From Candidatus Rokubacteria bacterium 13_1_40CM_68_15 (GTDB lineage: Bacteria; Methylomirabilota; Methylomirabilia; Rokubacteriales; CSP1-6), in assembly GCA_001917585.1 (NCBI GenBank), contig MNEG01000144.1:1-37745 (forward strand): a DNA stretch of 37,745 bases, in the 5' to 3' direction. A program made the position numbers and the translations under genes. The notes beneath the pieces were generated by a model. The model did not search any database. It was not told where the DNA came from and worked only from the letters and a program-made list of their open reading frames with translations. Below, in pieces: positions 18,974 to 28,572 of the stretch. The stretch's first letter is position 1; the number at the start of each line of letters is the position of its first letter.

Positions 18974-20004
18974 CGCGCGTCGCTGACCTCTTCGGCCGGC
19001 CGCTCCGCAACCTGCGCCTGTCGGTCACGGACCGCTGCAACCTGCGCTGCCAGTACTGCATGCCGGAGGAGGAGTACGCGTGGCTGCCGCGCGACCAGAT
19101 CCTGCACTTCGAGGAGATGAGCGTGCTCGTCGACGTGTTCATCGGCCTCGGCGTGGACAAGGTCAGGCTCACGGGCGGGGAGCCGCTCCTGCGTCGCAAC
19201 CTGGCCGAGCTGGTCCGGCAGCTTGCGCGCAAGCCCGGTCTCCGCGATCTCGCCATGACGACGAACGGCGTCTTGCTTGCCGAGCACGCCCGGGCCCTCA
19301 AGGACGCCGGGCTTCATCGCGTCACCGTGAGCCTGGACACGCTTCGGCCCGAGCGCTTCCCGCCACTGACGCGCCGCCCGGTGGAGACCCACGCTCAGGT
19401 GCTGGCCGGCATCGCCGCCGTTCCGGCGGCCGGGTTCACCGGGACGAAGATCGACACCGTGGCGATGCGGGGCGTGAACGACGACGAGCTCGCCGATCTC
19501 ATCGAATTCGGACGCACGGTCTCGGCCGAGGTGAGGTTCATCGAGTACATGGACGTGGGCGGGGCGACGCGCTGGTCGATGGACCAGGTCGTGTCGCGCG
19601 CCGAGATCCTGAGCATGCTGGCTCGGCGCTACGGGACGATCGAGCCGCTCGTCGAGCCAGGGAGCACGGCCCCCGCCGAGCGCTTTGGCCTGCCCGACGG
19701 GACGACGTTCGGGATCATCGCGTCGACGACTGCGCCCTTCTGCCGTTCGTGCGACCGCAGCCGTCTCACCGCCGATGGCATGTGGTACCTCTGCCTCTAC
19801 GCGGTCGACGGTGTCGATCTGCGCGGGCCGCTTCGCCGCGGCGCCACGCGAGACGAGCTGGCCGCGCTCATTACCGGCGGGTGGCGAGGCCGCTCTGATC
19901 GCGGCGCCGAGGAGCGACTGGCCGGGCGGGACCGCGGCCCGTTGATCCAGATCGGCCAGCTCAAGCGCGATCCGCATCTGGAAATGCACACGCGGGGCGG
20001 ATAA
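18970..20004 (+). CDS. moaA: GTP 3',8-cyclase MoaA
   Basis: Radical SAM enzyme for the first step of molybdenum cofactor synthesis, cyclising GTP to 3',8-cyclo-GTP. It has 344 residues. The N-terminal cluster is C23-x3-C27-x2-C30 ([12 protein letters not shown]). The glycine-rich SAM motif [10 protein letters not shown] follows, and the C-terminal cluster ligands are C258, C261 and C275. The protein ends in Gly-Gly, which is needed for activity in characterised MoaA. The GTG start overlaps the preceding radical SAM gene by 4 bp; the frame is open upstream but the MoaA N-terminus fixes the start. Other moa/moe genes are not in the window. Confidence 0.96.
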   Translation: MTRVADLFGRPLRNLRLSVTDRCNLRCQYCMPEEEYAWLPRDQILHFEEMSVLVDVFIGLGVDKVRLTGGEPLLRRNLAELVRQLARKPGLRDLAMTTNGVLLAEHARALKDAGLHRVTVSLDTLRPERFPPLTRRPVETHAQVLAGIAAVPAAGFTGTKIDTVAMRGVNDDELADLIEFGRTVSAEVRFIEYMDVGGATRWSMDQVVSRAEILSMLARRYGTIEPLVEPGSTAPAERFGLPDGTTFGIIASTTAPFCRSCDRSRLTADGMWYLCLYAVDGVDLRGPLRRGATRDELAALITGGWRGRSDRGAEERLAGRDRGPLIQIGQLKRDPHLEMHTRGG

Positions 20005-20016
20005 CCGGAGGGACAC

Positions 20017-20736
20017 GTGAGCGCTGACGACGCGAAGGTGGACGTTCGGGAGCGCGGCCTCAAGGGACAGACGAGCGACCGGCGCCTGTACATGCAGCTG
20101 CAAGTGTTCACGGGGTGCGCCGACGCCAAGCCCGTCATCCGCGCCGTCGAGGCGAGCCGCATCGAAGGCGCGGTGTACCACGACGTCAACGATCCTCGCG
20201 GGATCGGCATCCTCGGCATCAGTGAAGACGCGACCTTCTTCGCCACCACGTTCCGTGAGCTGTTGAACACCGATGCCTTCGCCGGGCTGACCCACCGACC
20301 ACAGTTCACGATGTTCGGACGGACCTACACCTCGGGATTCGAGGCCGACATCGACGAGTGGCTGTTCCGGCGGCCGCGCCGCACCGCGCTCAACCCGGCC
20401 TGGCCCTGGGCGGTGTGGTATCCACTCCGGCGGAACGGCGCGTTCTCGCGGCTGAACGCCCAGGAACAGGGTGGCATCGTCAAGGAGCACGCGGTGCTGG
20501 GCCACGCGTATGGCGACGCCGATCTTGCCCACGACATCCGGCTGGCCTGCCACGGCGTGGACGTGAACGACAACGACTTCGTCATCGGGCTCGTCGGCAA
20601 GGACGTGCACCCGCTGTCGCATCTCGTGCAGGCGATGAGGAAGACCGTGCAGACGTCCCAGTACATCCAGACGCTGGGGCCGTTCTTCGTGGGCCACGCG
20701 CGCTGGCAGAGCGCGGCGCGGGTCGAGCGCTCCTAG
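20017..20736 (+). CDS. Chlorite dismutase family (HemQ-like) protein
   Basis: A 239-residue member of the chlorite-dismutase fold. Recognisable segments are WAVWYPLRRNGAFSRL, IVKEHAVLGHAYGDADL, HGVDVNDNDFVIGLVGKD and MRKTVQTSQYIQTLGPFFVG. The histidine in KEHAVLG (H158) fits the heme-ligand position. Family members include true chlorite dismutases and coproheme decarboxylase (HemQ/ChdC). Neither a chlorate reductase nor heme genes are adjacent, so the role is undecided. The GTG start at 20017 has a strong GGAGG site 7 bp upstream. Its stop TAG overlaps the convergent DinB stop within a CTAG palindrome. Confidence 0.82.
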   Translation: MSADDAKVDVRERGLKGQTSDRRLYMQLQVFTGCADAKPVIRAVEASRIEGAVYHDVNDPRGIGILGISEDATFFATTFRELLNTDAFAGLTHRPQFTMFGRTYTSGFEADIDEWLFRRPRRTALNPAWPWAVWYPLRRNGAFSRLNAQEQGGIVKEHAVLGHAYGDADLAHDIRLACHGVDVNDNDFVIGLVGKDVHPLSHLVQAMRKTVQTSQYIQTLGPFFVGHARWQSAARVERS

Positions 20737-21218
20737 CCCTTCTTCCAGGCGGCCACGTTCGCCTCGATCTGGCGGGCGTGATTCTCGAGGTGGTCCGCGT
20801 AGATCCTGAGCCAGTCCTCCGCCGTGTAGTGGCCGGACTCGGTGTGATGACCTTCCTTGGCCCATGCCTCGTCAGGCAGGCGGCGGATCAAGACCGACGT
20901 ATGGGCGCGCACCGCATCGACGGTGGCGAGGGCGACGTCGAGGGGGTGCGCGTGATAGTCGAGATCCCGCGCCCACTGGGCCTCGTCGTAGCCCTGGATC
21001 ACGGGGTTCTTCTCGGACATGAGAATCCGGATGCGCGACGAGGACTGCGTCTCCGAGTCGGCGCAATGGACGACGACCTCGTGGGCCGACCACTCGCCGG
21101 GCTTGGGTCGCCACTGCATCGCCGCGGCGGGAACGGTGGCCAGCGCGGCCCGCAGACGCTGGGGCCCGCCGGCGTACTGCTCGATGAGGGCATGACGTTG
21201 CGCACGCGTCATCGCCAT
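20733..21218 (-). CDS. DinB-like four-helix protein
   Basis: A 161-residue DinB/YfiT-like protein. WRPKPGEWSAHEVVVHCADSE is the typical first helix and metal-ligand histidine region, and HLENHARQIEANV near the C-terminus holds the last two conserved histidines (HxxxHxxQI). Such proteins bind a divalent metal; some act as thiol-dependent transferases or hydrolases, but no substrate can be assigned. The ATG at 21218 has an AGAGGAG site 8 bases upstream. It lies at the end of the gltBD-side minus-strand block, downstream of a second, broken DinB copy. Confidence 0.82.
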   Translation of the reverse strand: MAMTRAQRHALIEQYAGGPQRLRAALATVPAAAMQWRPKPGEWSAHEVVVHCADSETQSSSRIRILMSEKNPVIQGYDEAQWARDLDYHAHPLDVALATVDAVRAHTSVLIRRLPDEAWAKEGHHTESGHYTAEDWLRIYADHLENHARQIEANVAAWKKG

Positions 21219-21243
21219 GGGGCGCTCTCCTCTTTCCGACGGC

Positions 21244-21441
21244 TCACGGGTTGCCGGTGACGGCGCGCTCAGCCTGGGCCAGATGGTTGTCGTCGTGGGA
21301 GGCCATCAGCCCCGTCCAGTCAGCGAACGTCACGCGCCCGAGCGTCGGATGCTGACAGCGACGCTGCCATTGCTCCGGCTGGAGCCGCGCGAAGAAGTCC
21401 AGCGAGTCGCGGCGCCGCCGCCGAAACGCCTCCAGCGCCAC
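21244..21441 (-). pseudogene. C-terminal remnant of a second DinB-like gene
   Basis: About 65 codons encode the back half of a DinB-like protein: RDSLDFFARLQPEQWQRRC, HPTLGRVTFADWTGLMASHDDNHLAQAERA, with the HxxxHLAQ helix. The N-terminal half, with the first metal histidine, is missing. The only in-frame start candidate is GTG 21441. In another frame an ATG at 21496 overlaps the gltD stop and reads [16 protein letters not shown], possibly the true start cut off by a frameshift or deletion. Together they suggest a truncated paralogue beside the intact DinB gene. No product is likely to be functional. Confidence 0.6.
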
Positions 21442-21498
21442 TGAGCCGGTCGAGGCGCTGAGCGAGAGGGAGGCGGGCGTACTCCTCCCGCGTGGCCA

Positions 21499-22947
21499 TC
21501 AGGGCAGTGGCGCCGGCAGGTCGGACTTGCCCATGAGGTAGAGATCGACGCCGCGGGCGCAGGAGCGTCCCTCGGCGATCGCCCACACGATCAGTGACTG
21601 GCCGCGCTGCATGTCGCCGCAGGTGAACACACCGGGCGCGCTGGTCATCCAGTTCTGATCGCGTGCGACGTTGCCGCGGTCGGTCAGCTTGATGCCGAGC
21701 CCCTGGATCGGACCCGTGCGCTCGGGCCCGAGGAAGCCCATCGCGAGCAGGACGAGGTCCACGTCGAGCGTGAACTCCGTCCCCGCGAGCGGCTTGAAGT
21801 CGAGGCGTCCCCCTTCACGGACCATCGCGACCTTTACCGCGTGGAGCTGCTTGACGCGCCCCGCGGCGTCGCCGGTGAAGCGCTGGGTGGAGACCGCGTA
21901 GACGCGATCGCCGCCTTCCTCGTGGGCGGAGGAGACGCGGAGGATGTTCGGCCACTGCGGCCACGGGTTGTCGGGAGCGCGCTCATCGGGCGGGCGTGGC
22001 AGCAGCTCGAACTGGTGCACGGACAGCGCACCCTGACGATGCACGGTGCCCAGACAGTCCGCCCCGGTGTCGCCGCCGCCGATGATCACCACCCGCTTGC
22101 CCTGGGCCGTGATGAACTCCTCGTCGGCGATCGCGTCGCCCTCGCAACGCCTGTTCTGCAGCGTGAGGTACTCCATCGCGAAGTGGATGCCGGCGAGCTC
22201 GCGCCCGGGCACGGCCAGGTCGCGGGGCGCATCTGCGCCGCACGCCAGCACGACCGCGTCGAAATCGGCCTGCAAATCCCTCACCGGTATCGCCGTGCCG
22301 ATGGCAGCGTTGGTCTGGAAGATCACGCCGTCCTTCTCCATCAGCCGCAGGCGTCGGTCGAGGAATTTCTTCTCCATCTTGAACTCGGGGATGCCGTAGC
22401 GGAGCAATCCGCCGATCCGGTCGGAGCGCTCCAACACGGTCACCCAGTGGCCGGCGCGATTGAGCTGCTCCGCGGCCGCGAGGCCGGCCGGGCCCGAGCC
22501 GACGACTGCGACCTTCTTGCCCGTGCGTACGGCCGGTGCCTGTGTCGCCACCCAGCCCTCGGCGAACGCGCGCTCGATGATCGAGACCTCGACGGCTTTG
22601 ATGTGGACGGCATCGTCGTTGATGCCGAGCACGCACGACCCCTCGCAGGGCGCCGGGCAGAGCCGGCCGGTGAACTCCGGGAAGTTGTTGGTCGCGTGCA
22701 GCCGCTGGATCGCCTCGTGCCAGTGATCGCGATAGACCAGGTCATTCCAGTCCGGAATGAGGTTCCCGAGCGGACAACCCTGGTGGCAGAAGGGAATGCC
22801 GCAGTCCATGCAACGGGCGGCCTGGCTCTTGAGGTCGGGCTCCGGGTAGGGAAGATAGACCTCGTTCCAGTCGTGCAGGCGATCGGCCACGGGCCGGGTC
22901 GGCCACTTCTTCCGCTTGATCTCGAGGAAGCCGGTGACCTTACCCAC
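21499..22947 (-). CDS. gltD: Glutamate synthase small subunit (NADPH)
   Basis: The beta subunit takes electrons from NADPH via FAD and passes them to the large subunit. It has 482 residues. The N-terminal iron-sulfur region has C46, C49, C54, C58 and C97, C101, C105 ([23 protein letters not shown]). The FAD loop [13 protein letters not shown] is at about 148-160, the NADPH loop [11 protein letters not shown] near 288-298, and [15 protein letters not shown] is near the C-terminus. The start GTG 22947 overlaps the gltB stop by 8 bp and gives the exact family N-terminus [16 protein letters not shown]; a longer open frame runs upstream but antisense logic and homology exclude it. Confidence 0.96.
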   Translation of the reverse strand: MGKVTGFLEIKRKKWPTRPVADRLHDWNEVYLPYPEPDLKSQAARCMDCGIPFCHQGCPLGNLIPDWNDLVYRDHWHEAIQRLHATNNFPEFTGRLCPAPCEGSCVLGINDDAVHIKAVEVSIIERAFAEGWVATQAPAVRTGKKVAVVGSGPAGLAAAEQLNRAGHWVTVLERSDRIGGLLRYGIPEFKMEKKFLDRRLRLMEKDGVIFQTNAAIGTAIPVRDLQADFDAVVLACGADAPRDLAVPGRELAGIHFAMEYLTLQNRRCEGDAIADEEFITAQGKRVVIIGGGDTGADCLGTVHRQGALSVHQFELLPRPPDERAPDNPWPQWPNILRVSSAHEEGGDRVYAVSTQRFTGDAAGRVKQLHAVKVAMVREGGRLDFKPLAGTEFTLDVDLVLLAMGFLGPERTGPIQGLGIKLTDRGNVARDQNWMTSAPGVFTCGDMQRGQSLIVWAIAEGRSCARGVDLYLMGKSDLPAPLP

Positions 22948-25630
22948 TGGTGGCGCCCACCAGCTCGGCGAACGTCGGCTCGCGGCCCTCGCGGCGCGCC
23001 CGCGCCTCGGCCAGCAGCACCCGCTTGTAGTCCTTGGGCATGACCTTGACGAAGCGCGACTGGATCTCGCGCCAGCTGGCGAGCAGCCGGGCGGCGTACA
23101 CGGAGCCGGTCGCCGCGACGTGCCGCTCGATGAGGTTGCCGACGAGCTCGATGTCCTCGGGCTGATCGAGCGCCCCGACATCGACCATGCCGACGTTGCA
23201 GCGTCGCTTGAAGTCGCCGTCGACGTCGAGGACGTAGGCGATGCCTCCCGACATGCCGGCGGCGAAGTTGCGTCCCGTCCGCCCGAGCACGACCACGCGG
23301 CCGCCCGTCATGTACTCGCAGCCGTGGTCGCCGATGCCTTCCACGACGGCATGGGCGCCGCTGTTGCGGACGGCGAAGCGCTCGCCGGCGACGCCGCGGA
23401 CGAAGGCCTCGCCGCTCGTCGCGCCGTAGAGGGCCACGTTGCCGATGAGGATGTTCTCCTCCGGGGTGAAGGTGGAGCGCCGCGGCGGGAAGACGATCAA
23501 TCGGCCGCCCGAGAGCCCCTTGCCCCAGTAGTCGTTGGCGTCGCCCTCGAGCATGAAGGTGATGCCACGCGGCACGAATGCGCCGAATGACTGCCCGGCC
23601 GAGCCGGTGAAGTGGATCTTGACCGTGTCGTCGGGCAGGCCGCTCCCGCCCCAGCGGGACGTGACCTCGTAGCCGAGCATGGTCCCGACCGTGCGATTGA
23701 CGTTGCGGATGGGCAGCGTCAGCTCGACGCGCTTGCCGTACTCGATCGCCTCCCGGCAGGCGGGAATGATCGTCGTGCGGTCGAGTGCCCGGTCGAGCCC
23801 GTGGTCCTGCGCCACCACGCGGTGGCGGCCCACCTCGGCCGGCATATCGGGCTGGTAGAGGATCGGCGCCAGGTCGAGACCACGCGCCTTCCAGTGCTCG
23901 AGAGCCCGCTTGAAGTTCAGACGGTCGACGCGTCCGATCATCTCGTCCATCGTCCGAAAGCCCAGGCCGGCCATGTACTCACGGACCTCCTCCGCGATGT
24001 AGCGGAAGAAGGTCTCGACGAACTCCGGGCTGCCGGTGAACCGCTTGCGCAGCTCCGGATCCTGGGTGGCCACGCCGACCGGGCAGGTATTGAGATGGCA
24101 CACCCGCATCATGATGCAGCCCATGACGACGAGCGGCGCCGTGGAGAAGCCGAACTCCTCGGCGCCGAGCATTGCGGCGATGACGACGTCGCGTCCCGTC
24201 TTCATCTGACCATCGACCTGGACGACGATCCGGTCGCGGAGCTTGTTGAGCACGAGGACTTGCTGGGTCTCGGCCAGGCCGAGCTCCCAGGGCACCCCGC
24301 CGTGCTTGATCGAAGTCAGCGGCGATGCTCCCGTGCCGCCGTCGTGCCCGGAGATCAATACAACATCGGCGTGGGCCTTAGCGACTCCGGCCGCGACTGT
24401 TCCAACTCCCACTTCCGCGACCAGCTTGACGTGAATTCGTGCTTTTGGATTCGAGTTCTTTAGATCGTGGATCAGCTGGGCCAGGTCCTCGATGGAGTAG
24501 ATGTCGTGGTGCGGCGGCGGCGAGATCAGGCCCACCCCCGGTGTCGCGAAGCGAACCCGGGCGATCCACGGGTAGACCTTGTGGCCGGGCAGCTGACCGC
24601 CCTCGCCGGGCTTGGCGCCCTGGGCCATCTTGATCTGGAGATCGTCGGCGTTGACGAGATACTCGCTGGTCACGCCGAAGCGCGCCGAGGCCACCTGCTT
24701 GATGGCGCTGCGGCGCCAGTCGCCGTTGGGATCGCGACGATAGCGCGCGGCGTCTTCGCCGCCCTCGCCGGTGTTCGACTTGCCGCCGAGGCGGTTCATC
24801 GCGATGGCGAGCGTCTCATGGGCCTCCTGGCTGATGGAGCCGTACGACATGGCGCCGGTGGCGAAGCGCTTGAGGATGGAGTCGACCGACTCGACCTGGT
24901 CGAGCGGAATCGGCGTGGCGGCGGGCTGCAGCTCGATCAACCCGCGGAGCGTGGCGAGACGGCGCGACTGGTCGTCGACCAGCTTCGTGTACTCGCGATA
25001 CACCGTGTACTGGCCGGCGCGGGTGGCGTGCTGGAGCTTGAAGACGGTGTCGGGATTGAAGAGGTGGTATTCGCCGTCGCGTCGCCACTGATATTCGCCG
25101 CCCCAGTCCAGCCCGGCTTCTCCCACCGGCCGGGTGGGGAAGGCGTGCTCGTGGCGGAGCCGCACCTCTTCGGCGATCACGTCGATGCCGATGCCGCTCA
25201 CGCGCGACGTGGTGCCGGTGAAGTAGGTGTCGACGACCTCCCGGTTGACGCCGATGGCCTCGAAGATCTGGGCGCCGCAGTAGCTCTGCAGCGTCGAGAT
25301 CCCCATCTTGGCCATGACCTTGAGGATCCCCTTGTTGAGCGCCTTGATGTAGTTCTTGACCGCCTTGTCGTGGTCGACGCCGACGAGGAGGCCCTGGGCG
25401 ATCATGTCGTCGAGCGTCTCGAAGGCCACCCACGGATTGACGGCGCCCGCGCCATAGCCGATGAGCAGGGCCATGTGGTGGACCTCGCGAGCGTCGCCCG
25501 TCTCCACGACGAGGCCGCAGCGCGTGCGTTCGCCGCGGCGCACGAGGTGGTGGTGCACGGCGGCAGTGGCGAGCAGGCTCGGCATGGCGGCCCGCTCGCG
25601 ATTGACGCCGCGGTCGGACAGGATGATCAC
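22940..25630 (-). pseudogene. gltB: Glutamate synthase large subunit, C-terminal part of a broken gltB
   Basis: An 896-codon frame carries the end of the central domain ([19 protein letters not shown]), the FMN-binding synthase domain ([25 protein letters not shown]), the 3Fe-4S ligands in [13 protein letters not shown], and the C-terminal GXGXG beta-helix ([19 protein letters not shown]). It starts with GTG 25630, which overlaps the stop of the N-terminal part as GTGA. In intact GltB an extra stretch of about 17-20 residues joins the two parts; here it is missing and the frame changes. It could be a disrupted gene, an assembly error, or a split enzyme whose second part is translated by coupling. 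All catalytic residues I can identify in this part are present. Confidence 0.85.
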
Positions 25631-27462
25631 GTTGGCTCGAGCCCGGGCGCGCCGTCCGCGATCGAAAAGAGCATCGGCAGCGTGGTGGCCTTGAACCAGG
25701 GATGGGCCACGTGCCGGAGCTTGGCGACATCCTCGTTGGAGAGCACGGGATCGGTCAGGTTGATCTGGCGACAGGATTCGGGCTCGGGCTCGAGGAGATT
25801 CCGCTCGGGCCCCACCGTCGATTCCATGGACGTCACCAGCTCTTCACGAATCTGGTCGAGCGGCGGATTGGTGACCTGGGCGAAGAGCTGCTTGAAGTAG
25901 TCGTAGAGCGGTCGCGGCCGGTCGGAGAGGACGGCCAGCGCGGTATCGGTGCCCATGGAGCCGATCGGCTCCTCACCGTTCTTGGCCATCGGTCCGAGCA
26001 GGAGGCGCACGTCTTCGTGCGTGTAGCCGAAGGCGATCTGGCGCGTGAGCACGGTCTCGTGGTCCGCCTCGGCCATCGGCTGGGCCGGGAGATCCTCGAG
26101 GCGAACCAGGTTCTCGCGCAGCCACGCGCCATACGGCTTCTCGGCGGCGAGCTGAGCCTTGATCTCCTCGTCGGCGATGATCCGGCCCTGCGCGGTGTCC
26201 ACCAGGAAGATGCGGCCGGGATGCAGTCGTCCCTTGGTGAGGACGTTCTCGGGCGCGATGTCGAGCACGCCGACCTCGGACGCCATGATGACGAGGTCGT
26301 CCTTGGTGACGTAATAGCGCGAGGGGCGGAGGCCGTTGCGGTCGAGCACCGCGCCGATCACCGTGCCATCGGTGAAGGCGATGGAGGCCGGGCCATCCCA
26401 CGGCTCCATGAGCGACGCGTGATACTCGTAGAACGCCCGGCGCTCCGGGCTCATCGACTCGTGGTTCTGCCACGGCTCGGGAATCATCATGAGGATCGCG
26501 TGCGGCAAGGAGCGCCCGCTCATGACCAGGAACTCGAGCACGTTGTCGAAGGTCGCCGAATCCGAGAGGCCCTCGCGGGTCACCGGGAAGACCTTGGCCA
26601 GGTCGTCGCCCAGGACGCCGGACTGGCAGAGCGCCTCTCGCGCCCGCATCCAGTTGATGTTGCCGCGCAGCGTGTTGATCTCGCCGTTGTGGGCCACGTA
26701 ACGGTAGGGATGGGCCAGCGGCCACGACGGGAAGGTGTTCGTGCTGAACCGCTGGTGGACGAGCGCCAGCGCCGACTCGACGTCGCGATCGGTGAGGTCG
26801 GGGAACATGCCCTCGATCTGGTCGGCCGAGAGCATGCCCTTGTAGATGAGCGTGTTCGACGAGAGGCTGGGCACGTACACGAGCTTCTTCTCGGCGAAGT
26901 CCATCGCGGCCACCGCGTTCTCGATGCGCTTGCGGACGACGTAGAGCTTGCGCTCGAAGTGGGCGTGGTCGCTCACGCCGGGCCCCCGGCCGATGAACAT
27001 CTGCTTGATGTTGGGCTCCACCGAGCGCGCGGTCGCGCCGAGGTGGCGATCGTCGGTCGGCACGTCGCGCCAGCCCAGGAAGCGCTGACCCTCCTCGACC
27101 ACGATGGTCTGGATCAGCGCCTGCACCTTGTCGCGCTGGAGAAAATCGCGGGGCAGGAACACCAGCCCGGCGCCGTACTCGGTGGCCGCCGGCAGCGTGA
27201 TGCCCAGGCGCGCGCACGCCTTGCGGAGGAACTTGTCGGGCATCTGGAGGAGGATGCCGGCGCCGTCGCCGGTGTTCGGCTCGCACCCACAGGCGCCGCG
27301 GTGCAGGAGGTTGATCAGCACCTGGAGCGCCTGGCGCACGATGGCGTGCGACTTCCGGCCCTTGATGTCGACGACGAAGCCGACGCCGCATGCGTCGTGT
27401 TCGTGCCGGGGATCGTAGAGACCCTGAGCGGGCGGTGGTCCGAGCTCGTGCGGCTCCATCAT
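25627..27462 (-). pseudogene. gltB: Glutamate synthase large subunit, N-terminal part of a broken gltB
   Basis: A 611-codon frame carries the glutamine amidotransferase domain and most of the central domain. The nucleophile is C25 in HDACGVGFV, preceded by a 24-residue propeptide that would be cleaved. [41 protein letters not shown] and RNGLRPSRY are all intact. The frame ends at GLEPT-stop where homologues continue for about 20 more residues to the ILSDRG segment found in the next frame. The start ATG 27462 has GGAG 5 bp upstream (a second ATG follows at 27459); the open frame extends to 27516 but across the promoter. Confidence 0.85.
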
Positions 27463-27494
27463 GAACACTCCATCGCCTTGTGAACGGTTGCACG

Positions 27495-27523
27495 ATACTA
27501 CCGGCCAGGCGAACATAAGTCAG
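27495..27523 (-). promoter_or_regulatory. Promoter of gltBD
   Basis: Read on the minus strand: CTGACT (27523-27518), a 17-bp spacer, then TAGTAT (27500-27495). The predicted start near 27488 leaves about 26 nt of leader before ATG 27462. It lies in the divergent gap with the LysR gene. Confidence 0.6.
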
Positions 27524-27532
27524 CCCAAAAAA

Positions 27533-27561
27533 ATCATATGATGTGAATTAGAAATGCTAAT
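27533..27561. promoter_or_regulatory. Candidate LysR-type operator between gltB and the LysR gene
   Basis: Two dyads lie in an AT-rich patch. ATCATATGAT (27533-27542) is a perfect palindrome. ATTAG-AAATG-CTAAT (27547-27561) is a perfect interrupted repeat that contains the T-N11-A pattern (T27548, A27560) typical of LysR-type sites. The second overlaps the LysR gene promoter and lies about 24 bp upstream of the gltB -35, where an activator would bind. Binding is inferred. Confidence 0.6.
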
Positions 27562-27563
27562 GC

Positions 27564-27569
27564 TAGACT
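27564..27569 (+). promoter_or_regulatory. -10 element for leaderless LysR gene
   Basis: TAGACT ends six bases before the GTG start at 27576; no Shine-Dalgarno sequence is present. It is adjacent to the ATTAG-N5-CTAAT dyad, so bound regulator would block its own promoter. Confidence 0.5.
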
Positions 27570-27575
27570 GACGCC

Positions 27576-28499
27576 GTGCATCTGGAGACGCTGCGCCTGT
27601 TCTGCGACATCGTCCGTCTCCGCTCGTTCTCCCGGGGCGCCGAGCAGAGCTTCGTCTCGCAGTCGGCAGCCAGCCAGGCCGTGCAGCAGCTCGAGCGCGA
27701 CCTGGGGGTGGCCCTGGTGGACCGGACGAAGCGGCCGTTCGTCGTGACTCCCGAAGGGCAAACGTTCTACGAGGCCTGCCGATCGCTCCTCGAGACATGG
27801 GAGAAGGCCAGGGCCGAGGTCGCCTCGGTGAAGGCTCGGGTCGACGGTACGGTGCGGGTCGCCGCGATCTACTCGGTCGGCCTTCACGACATGAGCCATC
27901 ACTTGCAGCGTTTCATGTCCCTCTACCCGAACGCGCGCGTCCAGCTCGAGTGCCTGCATCCCCACAAGGTCGTGGAGGCGGTGCTCAGGGATGAGGCCGA
28001 CGTGGGGATCATGTCGTATCCGCCGACCGATCGCGCGCTCAGCGTGGTGCCGCTCCGGGCCGAGCCCATGGCCTTCGTGTGCCATCCGAATCACCGGCTG
28101 GCCCGGCGCCGTCTCGTCGCGCCCCACGACCTGAATGGCGAGCCGTTCGTGGCCTTCGACCGCGAGCTGACGATCAGGAAGGCGATCGATCGGGCACTGC
28201 GCCAGCGAGGCGTGAAGGCGAACATCGTCATGGAGTTCGACAACATCGAGACGATCAAGCAGGCCATCATGATCGCCGCCGGAGTCAGCATCCTGCCGCG
28301 TCACACCGTGGAGAAGGAAGCCAGCATCCGGACGCTGGCCGTCCTGCCGTTCGGGATCGCTGACCTCGTGCGCCCCGTCGGCATCATCCATCGCCGGCAG
28401 AAGCCGCTCACACCCTCGGTGAACCGCTTCGTCGAGCTTCTGCAGGCTTCGAACGGCGACACGCCGCCGGCCCGCCAGCGCGAGACCCGCCCTCGCTGA
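27576..28499 (+). CDS. LysR-family regulator, probably of gltBD
   Basis: A 307-residue LysR-type transcription factor. The winged helix-turn-helix occupies about residues 1-60 (LRLFCDIVRLRSFSRGAEQSFVSQSAASQAVQQLERDLG). The effector-binding domain covers about 90-290 (GTVRVAAIYSVGLHDM, EADVGIMSYP, NIETIKQAIMIAAGVSILPR). It is divergent from gltB, the same arrangement as gltC/gltAB in Bacillus subtilis, where GltC activates glutamate synthase in response to 2-oxoglutarate. Regulation of gltBD here is inference from position. The GTG start has a -10-like hexamer six bases upstream. No effector can be read from the sequence. Confidence 0.9.
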   Translation: MHLETLRLFCDIVRLRSFSRGAEQSFVSQSAASQAVQQLERDLGVALVDRTKRPFVVTPEGQTFYEACRSLLETWEKARAEVASVKARVDGTVRVAAIYSVGLHDMSHHLQRFMSLYPNARVQLECLHPHKVVEAVLRDEADVGIMSYPPTDRALSVVPLRAEPMAFVCHPNHRLARRRLVAPHDLNGEPFVAFDRELTIRKAIDRALRQRGVKANIVMEFDNIETIKQAIMIAAGVSILPRHTVEKEASIRTLAVLPFGIADLVRPVGIIHRRQKPLTPSVNRFVELLQASNGDTPPARQRETRPR

Positions 28500-28504
28500 C
28501 CTCG

Positions 28505-28533
28505 TTGCCGTATCCCTGCGACAGGACTACCAT
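28505..28533 (+). promoter_or_regulatory. Promoter of the CBS-domain gene
   Basis: TTGCCG (28505-28510), a 17-bp spacer and TACCAT (28528-28533) lie just after the LysR stop and about 40 bp before the CBS start. Confidence 0.55.
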
Positions 28534-28572
28534 TCCCGCTTGGGCCGGTGCTTGGCCGGCTGGAGGTGGTTG

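Noticed and set aside
18838-20865. 675-codon minus-strand frame antisense to moaA and the cld-like gene
   Set aside because: Shadow frame; composition and lack of motifs compared with MoaA and Cld in the sense strand.
25702-27483. 593-codon plus-strand frame antisense to gltB
   Set aside because: Follows the third-position GC bias of the real gene; no motifs, no ribosome-binding site, and gltB has all its family motifs.
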